A stretch of DNA of 64,000 bases from assembly GCA_945859605.1 (NCBI GenBank), contig OX243825.1, forward strand, positions 18,728,191-18,792,190. Reading direction: 5' to 3'. Both the position numbers and the translations under genes were made by a program. The stretch is from Lumbricus rubellus (Eukaryota > Annelida > Clitellata > Crassiclitellata > Lumbricidae). Under the pieces are notes generated by a model. That model did not search any database. It was not told the DNA's origin and saw nothing but the letters and a program-made list of their open reading frames with translations. This document shows positions 40,801 to 52,087 of this stretch, in pieces; position 1 is the stretch's first letter, and each line of letters begins with the position of its first letter.

Positions 40801-41308
40801 ACCTTTTTGCTTGGCTTTTATTATTGCTGCTCTAATGTTTCGGATCTTGTTGCATTTGCAGTTAGATCCTGATGAAAATTGATTTTTCAACATTGTTGTT
40901 TGCTGACTGTCAAAACTTGTGTCTACAGTTAAATGTTTTAGTAACAAGAGCTTAAAATATGCAAAGCTGGAAATTAAGAGCACGAGTATTTTTCAATGAG
41001 GTTTCTTAATGCAAAAATTTTTCAGTTACATTTTGTCAGCTTTAATATGAATAGTTTCTTTAGTGCGAAGAAAAAAATAAAAAATAAAAAGTAGATGTTA
41101 AATGTGGGTTCCTGAAGCGGTGCTGTAATATAATAAGTCCATTGAATGAATGAATAAGTGAAAAAATATGTGTCAGTTTTCAAGGTGCAAGTGTTCCTCT
41201 AGCTACTTCTATTGATAGGCCCTACTTAATTTGTGCAGTTGTGAAAGGTTGCATGACAACGAGATTCCAATCAAGTAGGCCATAATCGATGGAAAAATAC
41301 TATTTGCA

Positions 41309-41581
41309 AGGGCGCCTGCCGGAGGGTTAACAGCCAATGGTCACTGTTCCAGCTTTTAACAAGATGTTGATTATAATGCAAGGCAGAAAATTAAGAGCAT
41401 GTTTATTTCTACAGCGATTTCTAAACATAGATTTCTGACTTTCAATGTGTGTACCATTCGTATCATTAGTGCTTTAATGCGAAGAAATTTGTTAAAAATT
41501 CAAAAGTATTAGTTAGAAAAAAATGTCCATTTTCCAGGGGGGGGCAAGTGCCCCCCCTTGCCCCTATGTGCGGGCGCCCAT
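41309..41581. mobile_element. probable degraded TIR element
   Basis: CAAGGGCGCCTGC ... GCGGGCGCCCATG with GGGGCAAGTGCCCCCC near the right end, similar to 27013-27313. No duplication visible. Confidence 0.35.
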
Positions 41582-42041
41582 GATAACTTCTATTCAAGTA
41601 TTGTCATAACACAGTCCAGACGAGCAACATAAATAGAATATAATAGAATATAATAATTGATTCCGTAGCCCAACCTTAACTCTTAATAATTAATTCTCTT
41701 AGTGATAATAATGAAGGACGAACCATGTACATCATTATAAATTCACAAGACTATAATTGATGGTACTATACAATCCTTCGATATGTTTAAACAGGTTGAA
41801 TTGATGGATTTTTAAACAGTGCGATAAGTAGGTTGTGCCGGTGCAGTTGACATTTTCAAACTGGTTGAGTTTATGGGCCAGAAATTTTTAAACTGTTTGA
41901 GTTTATGGGCAATACATTTGTTAATTGTCTAAAACTTGAGTGACTAAACAACTAGGTGAATTGATGGACTATACATTTTAAGTGCTTATATTGAGGACTA
42001 TAAAACAGCTGTATAGATTAGTGCCTGCGAGAAGAGTAGTG

Positions 42042-42858
42042 ATCTGCTTATAACCTGAACATGTTTCAAAAAAAGCACTATTCAATGGCAGATACAGTTG
42101 GCTTGTATCTTGGTTCAGCTATGTCACATTGGTGACCTGTGCATCGTATTAGAATTGATATCTATTAGGCCTCTGCTTCTGTGCCAGCTTATGTTTGGTT
42201 TTATGTTGTCTGCATATTATAATTCTAAATTTTTTGCACAGTATCTGAACTTACATTGAAGCTTGGATATCTTTTGCATGACTAGTTTTAGTGCCAGCAT
42301 ATTGCAAGTGTGATTATCTGCTTATAACCTAAACATGTTTCAAAAATAGCACTATTCAATGGCAGATACAGTTGGCTTATATCTTGTTTCAGTTATGTTA
42401 CAGTGGTGACCTGTGCATCATATTAGAATTGATATCTATTAGGCCTCTGCTTCTGTGCCAGCTTATGTTTGGTTTTATGTTGTCTGCATATTAAAATTCT
42501 AATTTTTTTGCACAGTATCTTAACTTACATTGAAGCTTGGATATCTTTTGCATGACTAGCTTTAGTGCCAGCATATTGCAAGTGTGATTATCTGCTTATA
42601 ACCTAAACATGTTTCAAAAATAGCACTATTCAATGGCAGATACAGTTGGCTTATATCTTGTTTCAGTTATGTTACAGTGGTGACCTGTGCATCGTATTAG
42701 AATTGATATCTATTAGGCCTCTGCTTCTGTGCCAGCTTATGTTTGGTGTATGTTTGGCTGTATGTTATGATTCTAAAAAATTTTGCACAGTATCTTAACT
42801 TACATTGAAGCTTGGATATCTTTGCATGACTAGTTTTAGTGCCAGCATATTGCTTCCA
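42042..42858. repeat. 274-bp tandem repeat, three copies
   Basis: Copies begin at 42042, 42316 and 42590 (ATCTGCTTATAACC...), very similar; the third is slightly shortened. No open frame of note. Confidence 0.9.
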
Positions 42859-43104
42859 AGAAGCTCAGACTGCCCTAGGTAAATGGCTCTCCTGTCCCAC
42901 TTTGATGTCCTTTGCATTCATTTAGGTGCTATGATTTTTTTCTGCAATGTCAATTTCAATGTCACTGGAATAATAAATGAGTTATTGATTGCTAATTTAG
43001 TTTCTTGTTGGTCTGTAGATCCCTGAAGAGTTCTTTCTTAAAGTGGCGCTTAAGTGGTGTAAGATTACAATTACAAACATCACTCAGAAATCAGAATGTA
43101 TTGT

Positions 43105-43180
43105 TCTGTAATATAATGTAACCAGCAATTTCTACAGCGCTGCTCACAGCCGTGGCCATTCAGAAGCGCTCCCAGTGCAA
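43105..43180 (-). repeat. L2/CR1-like retroposon tail
   Basis: Minus strand GGGAGCGCTTCTGAATGG, then GCGCTGTAGAAATTGCTGG. Confidence 0.4.
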
Positions 43181-43271
43181 TGATTTTTATTTGATTGCTA
43201 ATATGAATTTTATTTAAAAATTTCAAGACCATTTGATTTAATGCATGTAATTCCAAAAATTATTTTTAATT

Positions 43272-43671
43272 GGTTCACACACACACACTCTTTTGTACTC
43301 GGAATGATGCTGTGTGTGTACAAGTCCAAGCTCTCAGACCGCATGCAAAGAATGCACACAGGAAAAACCTGCAGTATTGGTTCACACACACTATTTTGTA
43401 CTCGGAATGATGCTGTGTGTGTACAAGTCCAGGCTCTCAGACCGCATGCAAAGAATGCACACAGGAAAAACCTGCAGTATTGGTTCACACACACTATTTT
43501 GTACTCGGAATGATGCTGTGTGTGTACAAGTCCAAGCTCTCAGACCGCATGCAAAGAATGCACACAGGAAAAACCTGCAGTATTGGTTCACACACACTCG
43601 CCAAAATAGATTTTGCACTCGGAATGATGCAGTGTGTACTTAGGCCAAGCTCTCAGACTGCATGCAAATAG
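43272..43671. repeat. 103-bp tandem repeat, nearly four copies
   Basis: Units start GGTTCACACACAC at 43272, 43379, 43482 and 43585 and contain TCTCAGACCGCATGCAAAG. A separate diverged copy is at 44217-44297. The overlapping frames merely follow the repeat. Confidence 0.9.
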
Positions 43672-44216
43672 TGTGCGAACACAGAAAACATACACACAGT
43701 CGCTAAATGGAAACAATTCTTCGACCCCAGATAGGCTAATTCTTTTTCCACCGTAATTAGGAATTTTAACAGATACAAATCAAAGGCAAAAAATATCTAG
43801 CAACACTCAAATTATTCGATAAATCTGCACAAACGGCGAATTGTTTAGCTTGAAGCCAAAGACTGTCTGGCTCTCGGGTCTTATTGAAGATTGGCCTGAA
43901 GTTTTGAAATATCATTGCCAATTTCACTTCGTTCTTGACAATTTAACGTGGATTAAACTTAGGACACGATTCTTCCAATTTGCAAACCCATCGAAGCTTG
44001 CATTTTGTTTTTTTACTTAACAGAATGCAACCCAGAAAAACCACGCTACATAAATGCCGTTCGTTTACTTCATGTTATCGTGCTTCGGCTAGCTGTTAAA
44101 AAATTCGCATAATTCAGGCAAACTATATTAATGCATAGCTTTTTAAATATTATTTTTCCTACATTTAATTTCAGAATTAAATTTATCTTCAATTAATATT
44201 TCGTTGAGGGCTTGGT

Positions 44217-44297
44217 TAACACACACATTTTTGCACTCGGAATGGTGCTGTGTGTATACAAGTTCAAGCTCTCAGACCGCATGCAAAGAATTCACAC
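44217..44297. repeat. isolated diverged copy of the 103-bp unit
   Basis: CACTCGGAATGGTGCTGTG and TCTCAGACCGCATGCAAAGA, same orientation, about 550 bp after the array. Confidence 0.8.
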
Positions 44298-44644
44298 GCA
44301 GACTACATTGCAATGGTAAATTTGCTGCTATGTCAATTTACGTCTCTTTCGAGAACTAAAAACACACACTCACACACCGTTACCAAGCGTGCTCCTTATT
44401 TCCTCGCCCGCCTCTTAATACAGAATCCGAGAGCGTCCTCGGATTCACGCTCTCGCTTATGATGCAACGTATGTCATTGGTTATAATTAGAAAAGCAAGA
44501 AGTGTATGCTTTCAAATCGGCGATTTTGATTGGCTACTCATCACTACGAACATTTTGATACATAGATCGACCTTCTAGCCCTACGGGATCCACGCGATCT
44601 CAGACTGCATGGGCACTATCAGGGCCTCGGATCTACATACGAGG

Positions 44645-44646
44645 CA

Positions 44647-44715
<69 letters not shown>
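44645..44715. repeat. TG microsatellite
   Basis: About 33 TG units. Confidence 0.95.
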
Positions 44716-44716
<1 letters not shown>

Positions 44717-45595
44717 AACTTATTTAATAGGTCTATTATGATCACAGGCGCCACTTTTTAAATTGTGATGGTTTCTGTCGCCGCTACAATGTTGGATCTA
44801 TGCCTCACTCGTGTGAAAGAAAAACAAGTTGTTTAGCTCTAATGTGTTTTCAGTAATTAACAGTTGTGAGGCAAACTACTTTTTTATATCTGCGAGTGAC
44901 CTTAAAATGGCGGACAGAGTAGACCTATTATAAAAATAATTTGAGAAGATGGGGGAAAGGAATGAAGTAGGATGGGGTTAGGGCAAGGCCGCAAGGGTTA
45001 TACTCAGAGGAAACGGAAGTGAAAAGTTGCAAAGGGAATTTTCACAAACGCTTGTGGGGAAAACTAAATGTAGAGCATTGCATGGATCTAATTATAATTT
45101 GACCGTTTCACTTAGTGTTTATAGGCCTAATATAATAACTATGATAACTAGACCTATGCTTAAATTATTTTAAACCAATAAAGTGATGCATGTTGAATAC
45201 GTAGGCTTAGGCCTATGTATTTTATTTTAATTGCCATACTTATTTATGTCAATTTATTAGCGCATATTTACTTAATATGCCTATCTACTTACATATTTAT
45301 GACTTTGTTTATGCCAACTTACTTATCCGTGCTAATATGCCTATTTATTAATGTATGCCTAGTTAGCCTATTCATGTGCATGCCTATTTGAATACAATGT
45401 GTTAAATTCATTTAACACCTTTAACTCTAATTTATATAATTTAAGGAAATTAATGTGGCCGTTCAATCGAGCTGACTATACATAATAAATAATTATTAGC
45501 TCAACAATTTCTCGCATACGACGCCACTTATTCTCGAAAGAGCCAATATAATTAGGTCACAGCAATTTCTCTGCTGAAAATAGATAGTAAATATT
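44716..45595. other. AT-rich intergenic stretch
   Basis: No exon, RNA gene or delimited element seen; several TAGGCCTA-like words near 45122-45370. Confidence 0.5.
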
Positions 45596-45596
45596 T

Positions 45597-45598
45597 TA

Positions 45599-45693
<95 letters not shown>

Positions 45694-46124
45694 GATCGAT
45701 CGATCGATCGATCGATCGATCGATCGATCGATCGATCGATCGATCGATCGATCCATCCATCCATCCATCCATCCATCCATCCATCCATCCATCCATCCAT
45801 CCATCCATCCATCCATCCATCCATCCATCCATCCATCCATCCATCCATCCATCCATCCATCCATCCATCCATCCATCCATCCATCCATCCATCCATCCAT
45901 CCATCCATCCATCCATCCATCCATCCATCCATCCATCCATCCATCCATCCATCCATCCATCCATCCATCCATCCATCCATCCATCCATCCATCCATCCAT
46001 CCATCCATCCATCCATCCATCCATCCATCCATCCATCCATCCATCCATCCATCCATCCATCCATCCATCCATCCATCCATCCATCCATCCATCCATCCAT
46101 CCATCCATCCATCTATCTATCTAT
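45597..46124. repeat. compound CTAT / CGAT / CCAT tetranucleotide array
   Basis: About 23 CTAT, 15 CGAT and 90 CCAT units, then three CTAT, all in one unbroken 4-bp phase. Gives artefactual MDGW/IDRS repeat frames on the minus strand. Confidence 0.97.
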
Positions 46125-46314
46125 CAATCAAATTTTCTCTTAAACCAAGTTTCTTGTCTTTGGTCGAGTTTTAGGTTCATTATTGCGCTTTAAGTTCAAT
46201 CGTATAAGTGGAATTTTGGCAAATCGTGTATGCGTGCACCAAATAAATACAATGGGATAGAAATAAATAACTAAATAAATGAGCTAAACAAATACGAAAA
46301 GCCTGAATAAATAA

Positions 46315-46367
46315 TATTTATTTATTTGCTTATGCCTATAATATAGGCATAAGCAAATAAATAAATA
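46315..46367. repeat. perfect 25-bp inverted repeat with 3-bp spacer
   Basis: The arm TATTTATTTATTTGC + TTATGCCTAT is followed by AAT and its exact reverse complement. Confidence 0.95.
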
Positions 46368-46554
46368 AGTATAAATAGGTATATAGGCCTACATAGACAA
46401 ATGAGTAGGGTCTATGAATAAATATAAGCCCTAAACAATAAATAACAAAATATATATTAGTAGGAATAAATAAGTTGAGGTAAATATGTATATAGACCTA
46501 TGAATAAATAAATAGGCTACATCTGACCAGTCAAACTTTGCTTTATAAATCACT

Positions 46555-46700
46555 AAAGTCTTTTTCTTTTGCCGTGGCTGGGCTGGGAGCGCTCTTGAGT
46601 AAGTTTCTTGAAGAGGCGCTGTAGGCTATAATTCGATAGAATGAATCAAATAAATAAATAAATATACATATAAATAAATAAATAAATAAATAAATAAATC
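46555..46700 (+). repeat. L2/CR1-like retroposon tail with AAAT repeat
   Basis: GGCTGGGAGCGCTCTTGAGT, then CTTGAAGAGGCGCTGTAGGC, GAATGAATC and AAATAAAT units. Confidence 0.5.
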
Positions 46701-46848
46701 GGCATAAACATATAGGTGCAAATAAGCTGGCATAGATAAATAGGCGCCAATAAAAAAATAAGCTTAATAACAGTAAAATAAAAGTAAGCTACCTGCAGGA
46801 TGCGATGCAAAGTAAGTAAGATCGAATGTCGTTTCTTCTCACAAATTT

Positions 46849-47065
46849 ATGTCGTCTGCTTCCGTTCTCGACGAACACTTCCGGTCTGCGAAAGACAACA
46901 GGGAACCAGCGGAATCGGACAATCAAATCGGACGTCTGCAAGTTCTTCTTTTCTTCGATCTCGGTTGTTGGTTCTTGGTTTTTGGCGAGCTGTCGGTCAT
47001 ACCAGCTGCTTCCAGAAAATCGCCTTATATAGACCTTCACCGTGGTCGTCGCTACACTTGCATTG
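46849..47065 (+). CDS. candidate first coding exon (membrane-segment protein), unrecognised
   Basis: ATG at 46849 opens MSSASVLDEHFRSAKDNREP, AESDNQIGRLQVLLFFDLGC, WFLVFGELSVIPAASRKSPY then IDLHRGRRYTCI. One hydrophobic stretch of about 20 residues is followed by a basic tail. It closes at a strong donor GTGAGT (47066) after 72 codons plus one base. The region is CpG-richer than its surroundings. A minus-strand frame without ATG is also open across it, so strand is uncertain. No downstream exon was linked with confidence. Confidence 0.35.
47024..47031 (-). promoter_or_regulatory. candidate TATA box (minus strand)
   Basis: TATATAAG in CpG-rich sequence; an ETS-like CCGGAAGT lies about 145 bp downstream. 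If used, a first exon would run toward a donor GCAG|GTAGCT near 46796. It conflicts with the plus-strand reading at 46849, or the region is bidirectional. Confidence 0.25.
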
Positions 47066-47169
47066 GTGAGTCTCTTTAGCCTTACTGTACCGTGTGTACA
47101 CTGTGTACACTGCCTCCATAGCAGAGGCGTGCGTCATCAGTCTCTTTGTCGCATCTTTATTGTTCACTT

Positions 47170-47460
47170 CTCCTAAGTACTTCTGTCTATGTCTGTGTCT
47201 GTCTATGTCTGTCTGTCTGTGTCTGTCTGTCTATGTCTGTTTGTCTTTGTCTGTCTGTCTGTCTATGTCTGTCTGTCTATGTCTGTTTGTCTGCCTGTCT
47301 TTCTGTCTATGTCTGTCTAAGTCTGTCTGTATATGTCTGTTTGTCTATGTCTGTTTGTATATGCCTGTCGGTATATGTCTGTCTGTCTATGTCTGTTTGT
47401 CTATGTTTGTCTGTCTATGTCTGTCTATCTTCTTAGTTTTCTGCTGTCTATTGCTTCTCG
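47170..47460. repeat. TCTG / TCTATG low-complexity repeat
   Basis: Long run of CTGTCTGTCTATGTCTG-type units; Leu/Ser/Cys-rich frames here are artefacts. Confidence 0.9.
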
Positions 47461-47659
47461 ATTCTTCTTCTTCTCTTCGTATCTGTGCATATCGCTGTCT
47501 TGTCTCGCTGTCTCATACACTGTCTCTCTGCTGCACATCATACGTCACGGATTGGGTTGGGGTGGGTGAGTTGATGGGGTAGGTTGGGGTGGAAGTGAGT
47601 TGGGGGTGGCTAGGTATCCGTCTAGATCTGCCAGCCATACAGCAGTCCCGGAGTCTTTA

Positions 47660-47666
47660 AGGTTCA

Positions 47667-47697
<31 letters not shown>

Positions 47698-48125
47698 GTG
47701 TCTGTGTGTCTGTGTCTTTCCGTCATTCAGTCAGTCAGTCACTCAGTTGTTCATTATTTATTTGTTTGTTAATTTATTTATTCTTTCGTTCCATTCAATT
47801 TTTCAGTCTGTTTGTCTCTGTGTCTATTTGTTTCTCCTTGCCTGGCTGGCTAGACTCTTCTGTTCCTCTCTCCTCTCACTCAGTCTCTACCGTTCCCTCT
47901 ATTTTTCTCTTCATTCATCTATCTCTTTCTTTCTCTGTCTCTGTCTCTCCCTCTGTCTGCCCGTATCTCCGTCTCTCTTCTCTCTCTTCCTCTCTCCCTC
48001 TCTCTCTCTGTCTCTGTTTCTGGCTCTCTCTCCCTCTTTCTCTCTTTTTCACTCTCTTTCTCTCTCTTTTTCTCTTTCTCTCTCTCTCTCTCCCTCTATC
48101 TGTCTCTCTCTCTCTGTGTCTCTCT

Positions 48126-48178
<53 letters not shown>

Positions 48179-48245
48179 TTCAGTCTCTGTCTCTCTTTCT
48201 CTCTGTCTCTCTGTTTCTGTCTTTGTCTGTCTCCGTCCGTTCGTG
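47660..48245. repeat. TCTG then CTCT pyrimidine-rich repeat
   Basis: TCTG units grading into an almost pure CT tract (48040-48240). Confidence 0.9.
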
Positions 48246-48347
48246 CGTGTAATTGTCTAGCCAGATGTCACTCTCTACTTCAGTTAAGTTCAGCGTGCAT
48301 GTCTGCATGAGCCAATAAGCACCAGCATTGACTTCGGCAGCTGAAAA

Positions 48348-48599
48348 ATGGAGGAGCCAGCAACTGCTCTTGGTGTTGGCTATAATAGCGCTCATGCTAA
48401 GGCTGCTGGTGGCGGTGGTAGTGGTGGTGGTGGCGGTGGTGGTGGCGGTGGTGGTGGTGGTGGTCATCCATCATGTTACGTAATACGGCAAAGACCTTCG
48501 AGAAAAGTTTCTACTTTTAAAAAGAATTCGTCTGATTATAGCTATCTGCAGCCGTTGATTCGAATTATATATAGGTCTGCATATATAATATATAAATAA
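48348..48599 (+). CDS. candidate small Gly-rich open frame
   Basis: AAAAATGG start, then MEEPATALGVGYNSAHAKAA, a run of glycines from a GGT/GGC repeat, and HPSCYVIRQRPSRKVSTFKK. 83 codons to stop, or spliced at GTAATA after HPSC. The start context is good but the middle is a microsatellite. Weak candidate. Confidence 0.2.
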   Translation: MEEPATALGVGYNSAHAKAAGGGGSGGGGGGGGGGGGGGHPSCYVIRQRPSRKVSTFKKNSSDYSYLQPLIRIIYRSAYIIYK

Positions 48600-49850
48600 A
48601 TATACATATATATACATATATTTATATGTATATATATAGTCTACGCGTTTGTCTTCATGCTCAAATATAATTTTGCTATGTATGTATATCGCCATAAATT
48701 TGAAATAGTCGGTGCGCTGTGTGCCCAAAAATACAACGGCACCCATTGCTTTCGGCACTGACGGCTGCCTATCGGTTTAATAAACGAATACAACCTTAGG
48801 CTGTTAATAATATGGACCTAGGCCTGTGTATCAGTAGACTTGTGGACTCGTTGCACGTAGGCCTTTAATTCTTCTTCTTCTTCTTCTTCTTCCTTGTTCT
48901 GAATGATCTTTAGAGGCTGTCATTATCCACTCAGAGTTGGAGGTCATCGGATCTAATAAGATTTCTATTCTCAACCAGTTTAGAATGCAAGAAGGTTGAA
49001 GAGTGGAATATCTCGGCGAAAAGCACCCACCAAATTGACCGTCTTTATTAATTTCTTTAAGATTATGACAAGTAAGGTTAAAAGGGACAAACGCCCCCTC
49101 CCAACTTCTAGGCCCCTACGGTCTTTTAAACTTTTAACGGCATGTATCCATAGTTGTAAAAAGAGGTTTTTTCGCTTTTTATTCTTCCCAGAAAATTGCC
49201 ATTTTCACGCTTTTTTATTTTCGTCTCGTTTTTTGTGTTTAAAAATATTTTTGATGGAAACAAAATACATTTTTATTGATTTAATGTCTGTAACTATTTC
49301 CTTTGATTTTCATTTTCCTCTGATGTTCCATAGCCTACGTCTCCGTACTTAAAATGTAGGCTACTTTGAAGAATTTCGCTAATTCGGGTCATTACTTAAC
49401 CGTTTAACCGCTTTACTTAGTATTTACTATAAAAACAAAGTTGTGCAATGTGCTTGCTGATTTAAATTAAGTTGTATATAACTAGATTTTCACTTTTAAA
49501 CTGCAGTACCGTACAAATTGTAACGAAGTCCAATTAGGTCCTATTTTTCGTTTTTTCTTTTTGCTTTCTCTCTCTCTATCCCCACCATTACGTCGCAACT
49601 CTATGCGGAATAATGCACGTAAGCCTATATCAATTGGGGCAAAGTTTTAAAAAACCGGTTACTCATATTTATGTAGGCTACGTTCATCTGTGGCAGTCAT
49701 TTTTAAACAGCGCACATTGATGAACAATTAGCCTACTTAATTCATCTGTCCATTTTTCGTTCATAAAGCCAATCCTCCATAGGCTGCTCGACTGGCAAGG
49801 GTCAAACCATATAAACCTTGAGGCTGGAACTTCTAGTCGCACCCCAATAA
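48600..49850. other. AT-rich intergenic stretch
   Basis: Contains a TTC run near 48869-48892 and a C-rich AGGGACAAACGCCCCCTCCC segment near 49081 that may be a degraded element. No gene supported. Confidence 0.5.
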
Positions 49851-49851
49851 T

Positions 49852-49990
49852 ATGGCGCAAAGATTGTGCTTCATATTCATATGGCGCAAAGATTGTGCTT
49901 CATATTCATATGGCGCAAAGTTTGTGCTTCATATTCATATGGCGCAAAAATTGTGCTTCATATTCATATGGCGCAAAGATTGTGCTTCAA
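49852..49990. repeat. 29-bp tandem repeat
   Basis: About five copies of ATGGCGCAAAGATTGTGCTT + CATATTCAT. A further 1.5 copies occur at 50431-50475, after the LINE fragment. Confidence 0.9.
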
Positions 49991-50432
49991 AGGATTGTGC
50001 TTCAAAAGATTGTGCTTTCACGCCCCTCATCTTCCATTACACTGCTTCGCCCTTCCATCACTTCATCGCTGAAATTCGCAAACCGCTCCATAACCATTGC
50101 CGTTCCACCTTTTGGAACAAACTTCCGCCAGCACTTCGGCAAACTTCCGACCCATCACTCCACCTCTCGCTATCTTCCCACAGGTCTTTCACTCAAAACT
50201 GAAAACATTGCTTTTTCACAAATCCTATCCTGATTCTTCCTCTTCTCACATCCCTCGGCATTTCAACCCTAAACATCACCCACCTTAGCCGTCCATCTGT
50301 CTGCCTGCCTGCCTCTCCGGACTTGACCCGCTGCCTATCGATTTTGTTTTGAGTAAGCGCCTGTGAATAAGCTGGTTCCCGCGACTTCGCTTTTGTGGGC
50401 GCTGTAGAAGGCTTGAGATTACGATTACGATT
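49990..50432 (+). mobile_element. L2/CR1-like LINE 3' fragment
   Basis: Encodes STFWNKLPPALRQTSD, then, after a frameshift, HRSFTQKLKTLLFHKSYP: the W..LP..LR...S...FK..LK..LF pattern at the reverse-transcriptase C terminus of L2/CR1-type LINEs. The 3' end is GAATAAGCTGG...GGGCGCTGTAGAAGGCTTG with a GATTAC/ACGATT tail. Lies between copies of the 29-bp repeat. Confidence 0.7.
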
Positions 50433-50469
50433 CATATTCATATGGCGCAAAGTTTGTGCTTCATATTCA

Positions 50470-50836
50470 TTGCTAAAATGTTTTGGGCGTTTGAACACCT
50501 CCCGAAATGGAATAATGCAAAAGTGAAGTAGTGCGCTTAGTAGTTTACTAGCACACGATTTAAGAACTAAGCCTATAAGGAGATATCATTTTGGGACTCC
50601 TAATTTATATGTAAAATGTTTATTTCTATGTAAATGTTTATTTCTATGTAAATGTTTATTTCTATGTAAAATGTTTATTTCTATGTTAAATGTTTATCTT
50701 TACGTGAAATGCTACAATAGATTAGATCACGGCGATTATCTAATCATGATGAGGATGTGGAAGCAGATGAAGCCCTGATTAATTATTTCAGTAAGCCTAA
50801 ACGCCCCCTAAAAAATTTCTGGCTACGGCCTTGCAA
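50470..50836. mobile_element. partial TIR element, family CAAGGCCGTA
   Basis: GTTTTGGGCGTTTGAACACC...CCCGAAATGG near the left and CTGGCTACGGCCTTG at 50822-50836. The left TIR is missing or degraded. Confidence 0.5.
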
Positions 50837-50886
50837 GGTACATTTTTCTCCGTATCTTTTTAAAACAAAGTTGATCGACTATTAAG

Positions 50887-51032
50887 GAACGGGTAAGGAA
50901 AATACTCTATGCCTACTCGGAGAAAGGAAAACTACGAGATGATTTAGAGCTCATCAGTGAATTTAAGTCGGTGGTAATATTTGGTCCTGTGGAGACCAAG
51001 AACCATGCGGCGGTAGATGTTGCGATGATAGA
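50887..51032 (+). CDS. candidate internal exon, unrecognised
   Basis: Between CTATTAAG and the strong donor GTATGTGG lies an open 146-bp stretch encoding ERVRKILYAYSEKGKLRDDL, ELISEFKSVVIFGPVETKNH then AAVDVAMI. It ends in phase 2, which would fit the start phase of the candidate exon at 57879. The acceptor is weak. Composition looks protein-like, but no family is recognised. Confidence 0.25.
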
Positions 51033-51353
51033 GTATGTGGGTGAATTGATATTTATGGGGTTCCTGCTGATTTGAAATGATGAATAATATTTAGGATTAG
51101 CCTAAGCTTACTCATTTCTGATCTGCTATCGTGTTTGCCCCACATTTCTTGACTCTCCTTTGTATAAAATGCTTCGTCTTAGCAAGAGTAGGCTTTTACT
51201 GGTCATACAGGCTACATGCAGCCGCTACACGATTTTGAGCTTAACATTAAATTTGATGCCATTAAACTCCAAACCGGTTGGAGCAACCCAATGGCATATT
51301 CACTGGAGACATTGTGCATGGCCAGATTTCTTAGTCTATGTATTAACCATGAC

Positions 51354-51534
51354 CAGTGCTTAAGGTGGGGGGGGGGATAAGTACCTGGACGCTTCTTACC
51401 TTTCCAGAAGAAGTGCCAGGACTCCCCTTGTCTTTTCAGGATGTGCTGGTCAAAAAAGTGACAGGACGGCGTTCAGATTGTAAAATAAGTGCATGGACGC
51501 CGTCCATGACCGTCCTGCCACACTTTAAGCCCTG
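51354..51534. mobile_element. TIR element, family CAGTGCTTAAAGTG, 181 bp
   Basis: CAGTGCTTAAGG ... CACACTTTAAGCCCTG, flanks ACCATGAC and GCCATGAC (7/8). Confidence 0.8.
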
Positions 51535-52087
51535 GCCATGACTTTTTTAAACGTTGTCCGTTATATATCTGGACTATGGATTAGCCATGAATTTATTTAA
51601 ACTTTATCCGTTATATTTATGGACTATAAAAACTCTACTATAAAATAAAACTGAATAGGGGCCTACAGCCTATCTCGATCTCTGGATGTTCTGATAATTT
51701 AATGTGCATAACTACACTTGATGTTAGTCTAAAGCATTGAATTCTTTTGGTCTTTGGACGCTGCAAAATAGGCCTATGAACCTGTTTTTTATAGGCCTAA
51801 ATACAGTGCATTTGCAGAAGTTAATAATTTATTATGTCGGTGTGCATCGCATTATAAGCCTCTTTTTGCCGACTGCACATCTTCCAACTTTACCATCGCG
51901 CTAGTCCTATTTTTCTGTTGGGCTTGAGTAAGATATACATTATACATGTCATGCATGGCACACATATGCAGAACGTGTAAAAGTCATAAAGTGAATTGCA
52001 CAATCGTGAGTTTGTTGAACTTACAGCCTAAGCTACAGCGCGTGATTAAACTGGTCACCCCTTCTCAGACACTTGGTTACCTCCTTC

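Noticed and set aside
43210..43671. Zinc-finger-like Cys/His frames (HTGKTCSIGSHT)
   Set aside because: The repeat of HTGKTC comes from the 103-bp tandem unit; the Cys/His spacing is not that of a C2H2 finger and several frames are equally open.
45681..46112. Three overlapping MDGW-repeat frames of about 140 codons
   Set aside because: Produced by the CCAT/CGAT microsatellite in all three minus frames.
47094..48310. 236- and 162-codon Leu/Ser/Cys-rich hydrophobic frames resembling membrane proteins
   Set aside because: TCTG/CTCT repeats encode hydrophobic residues by chance; no motif or splice structure.
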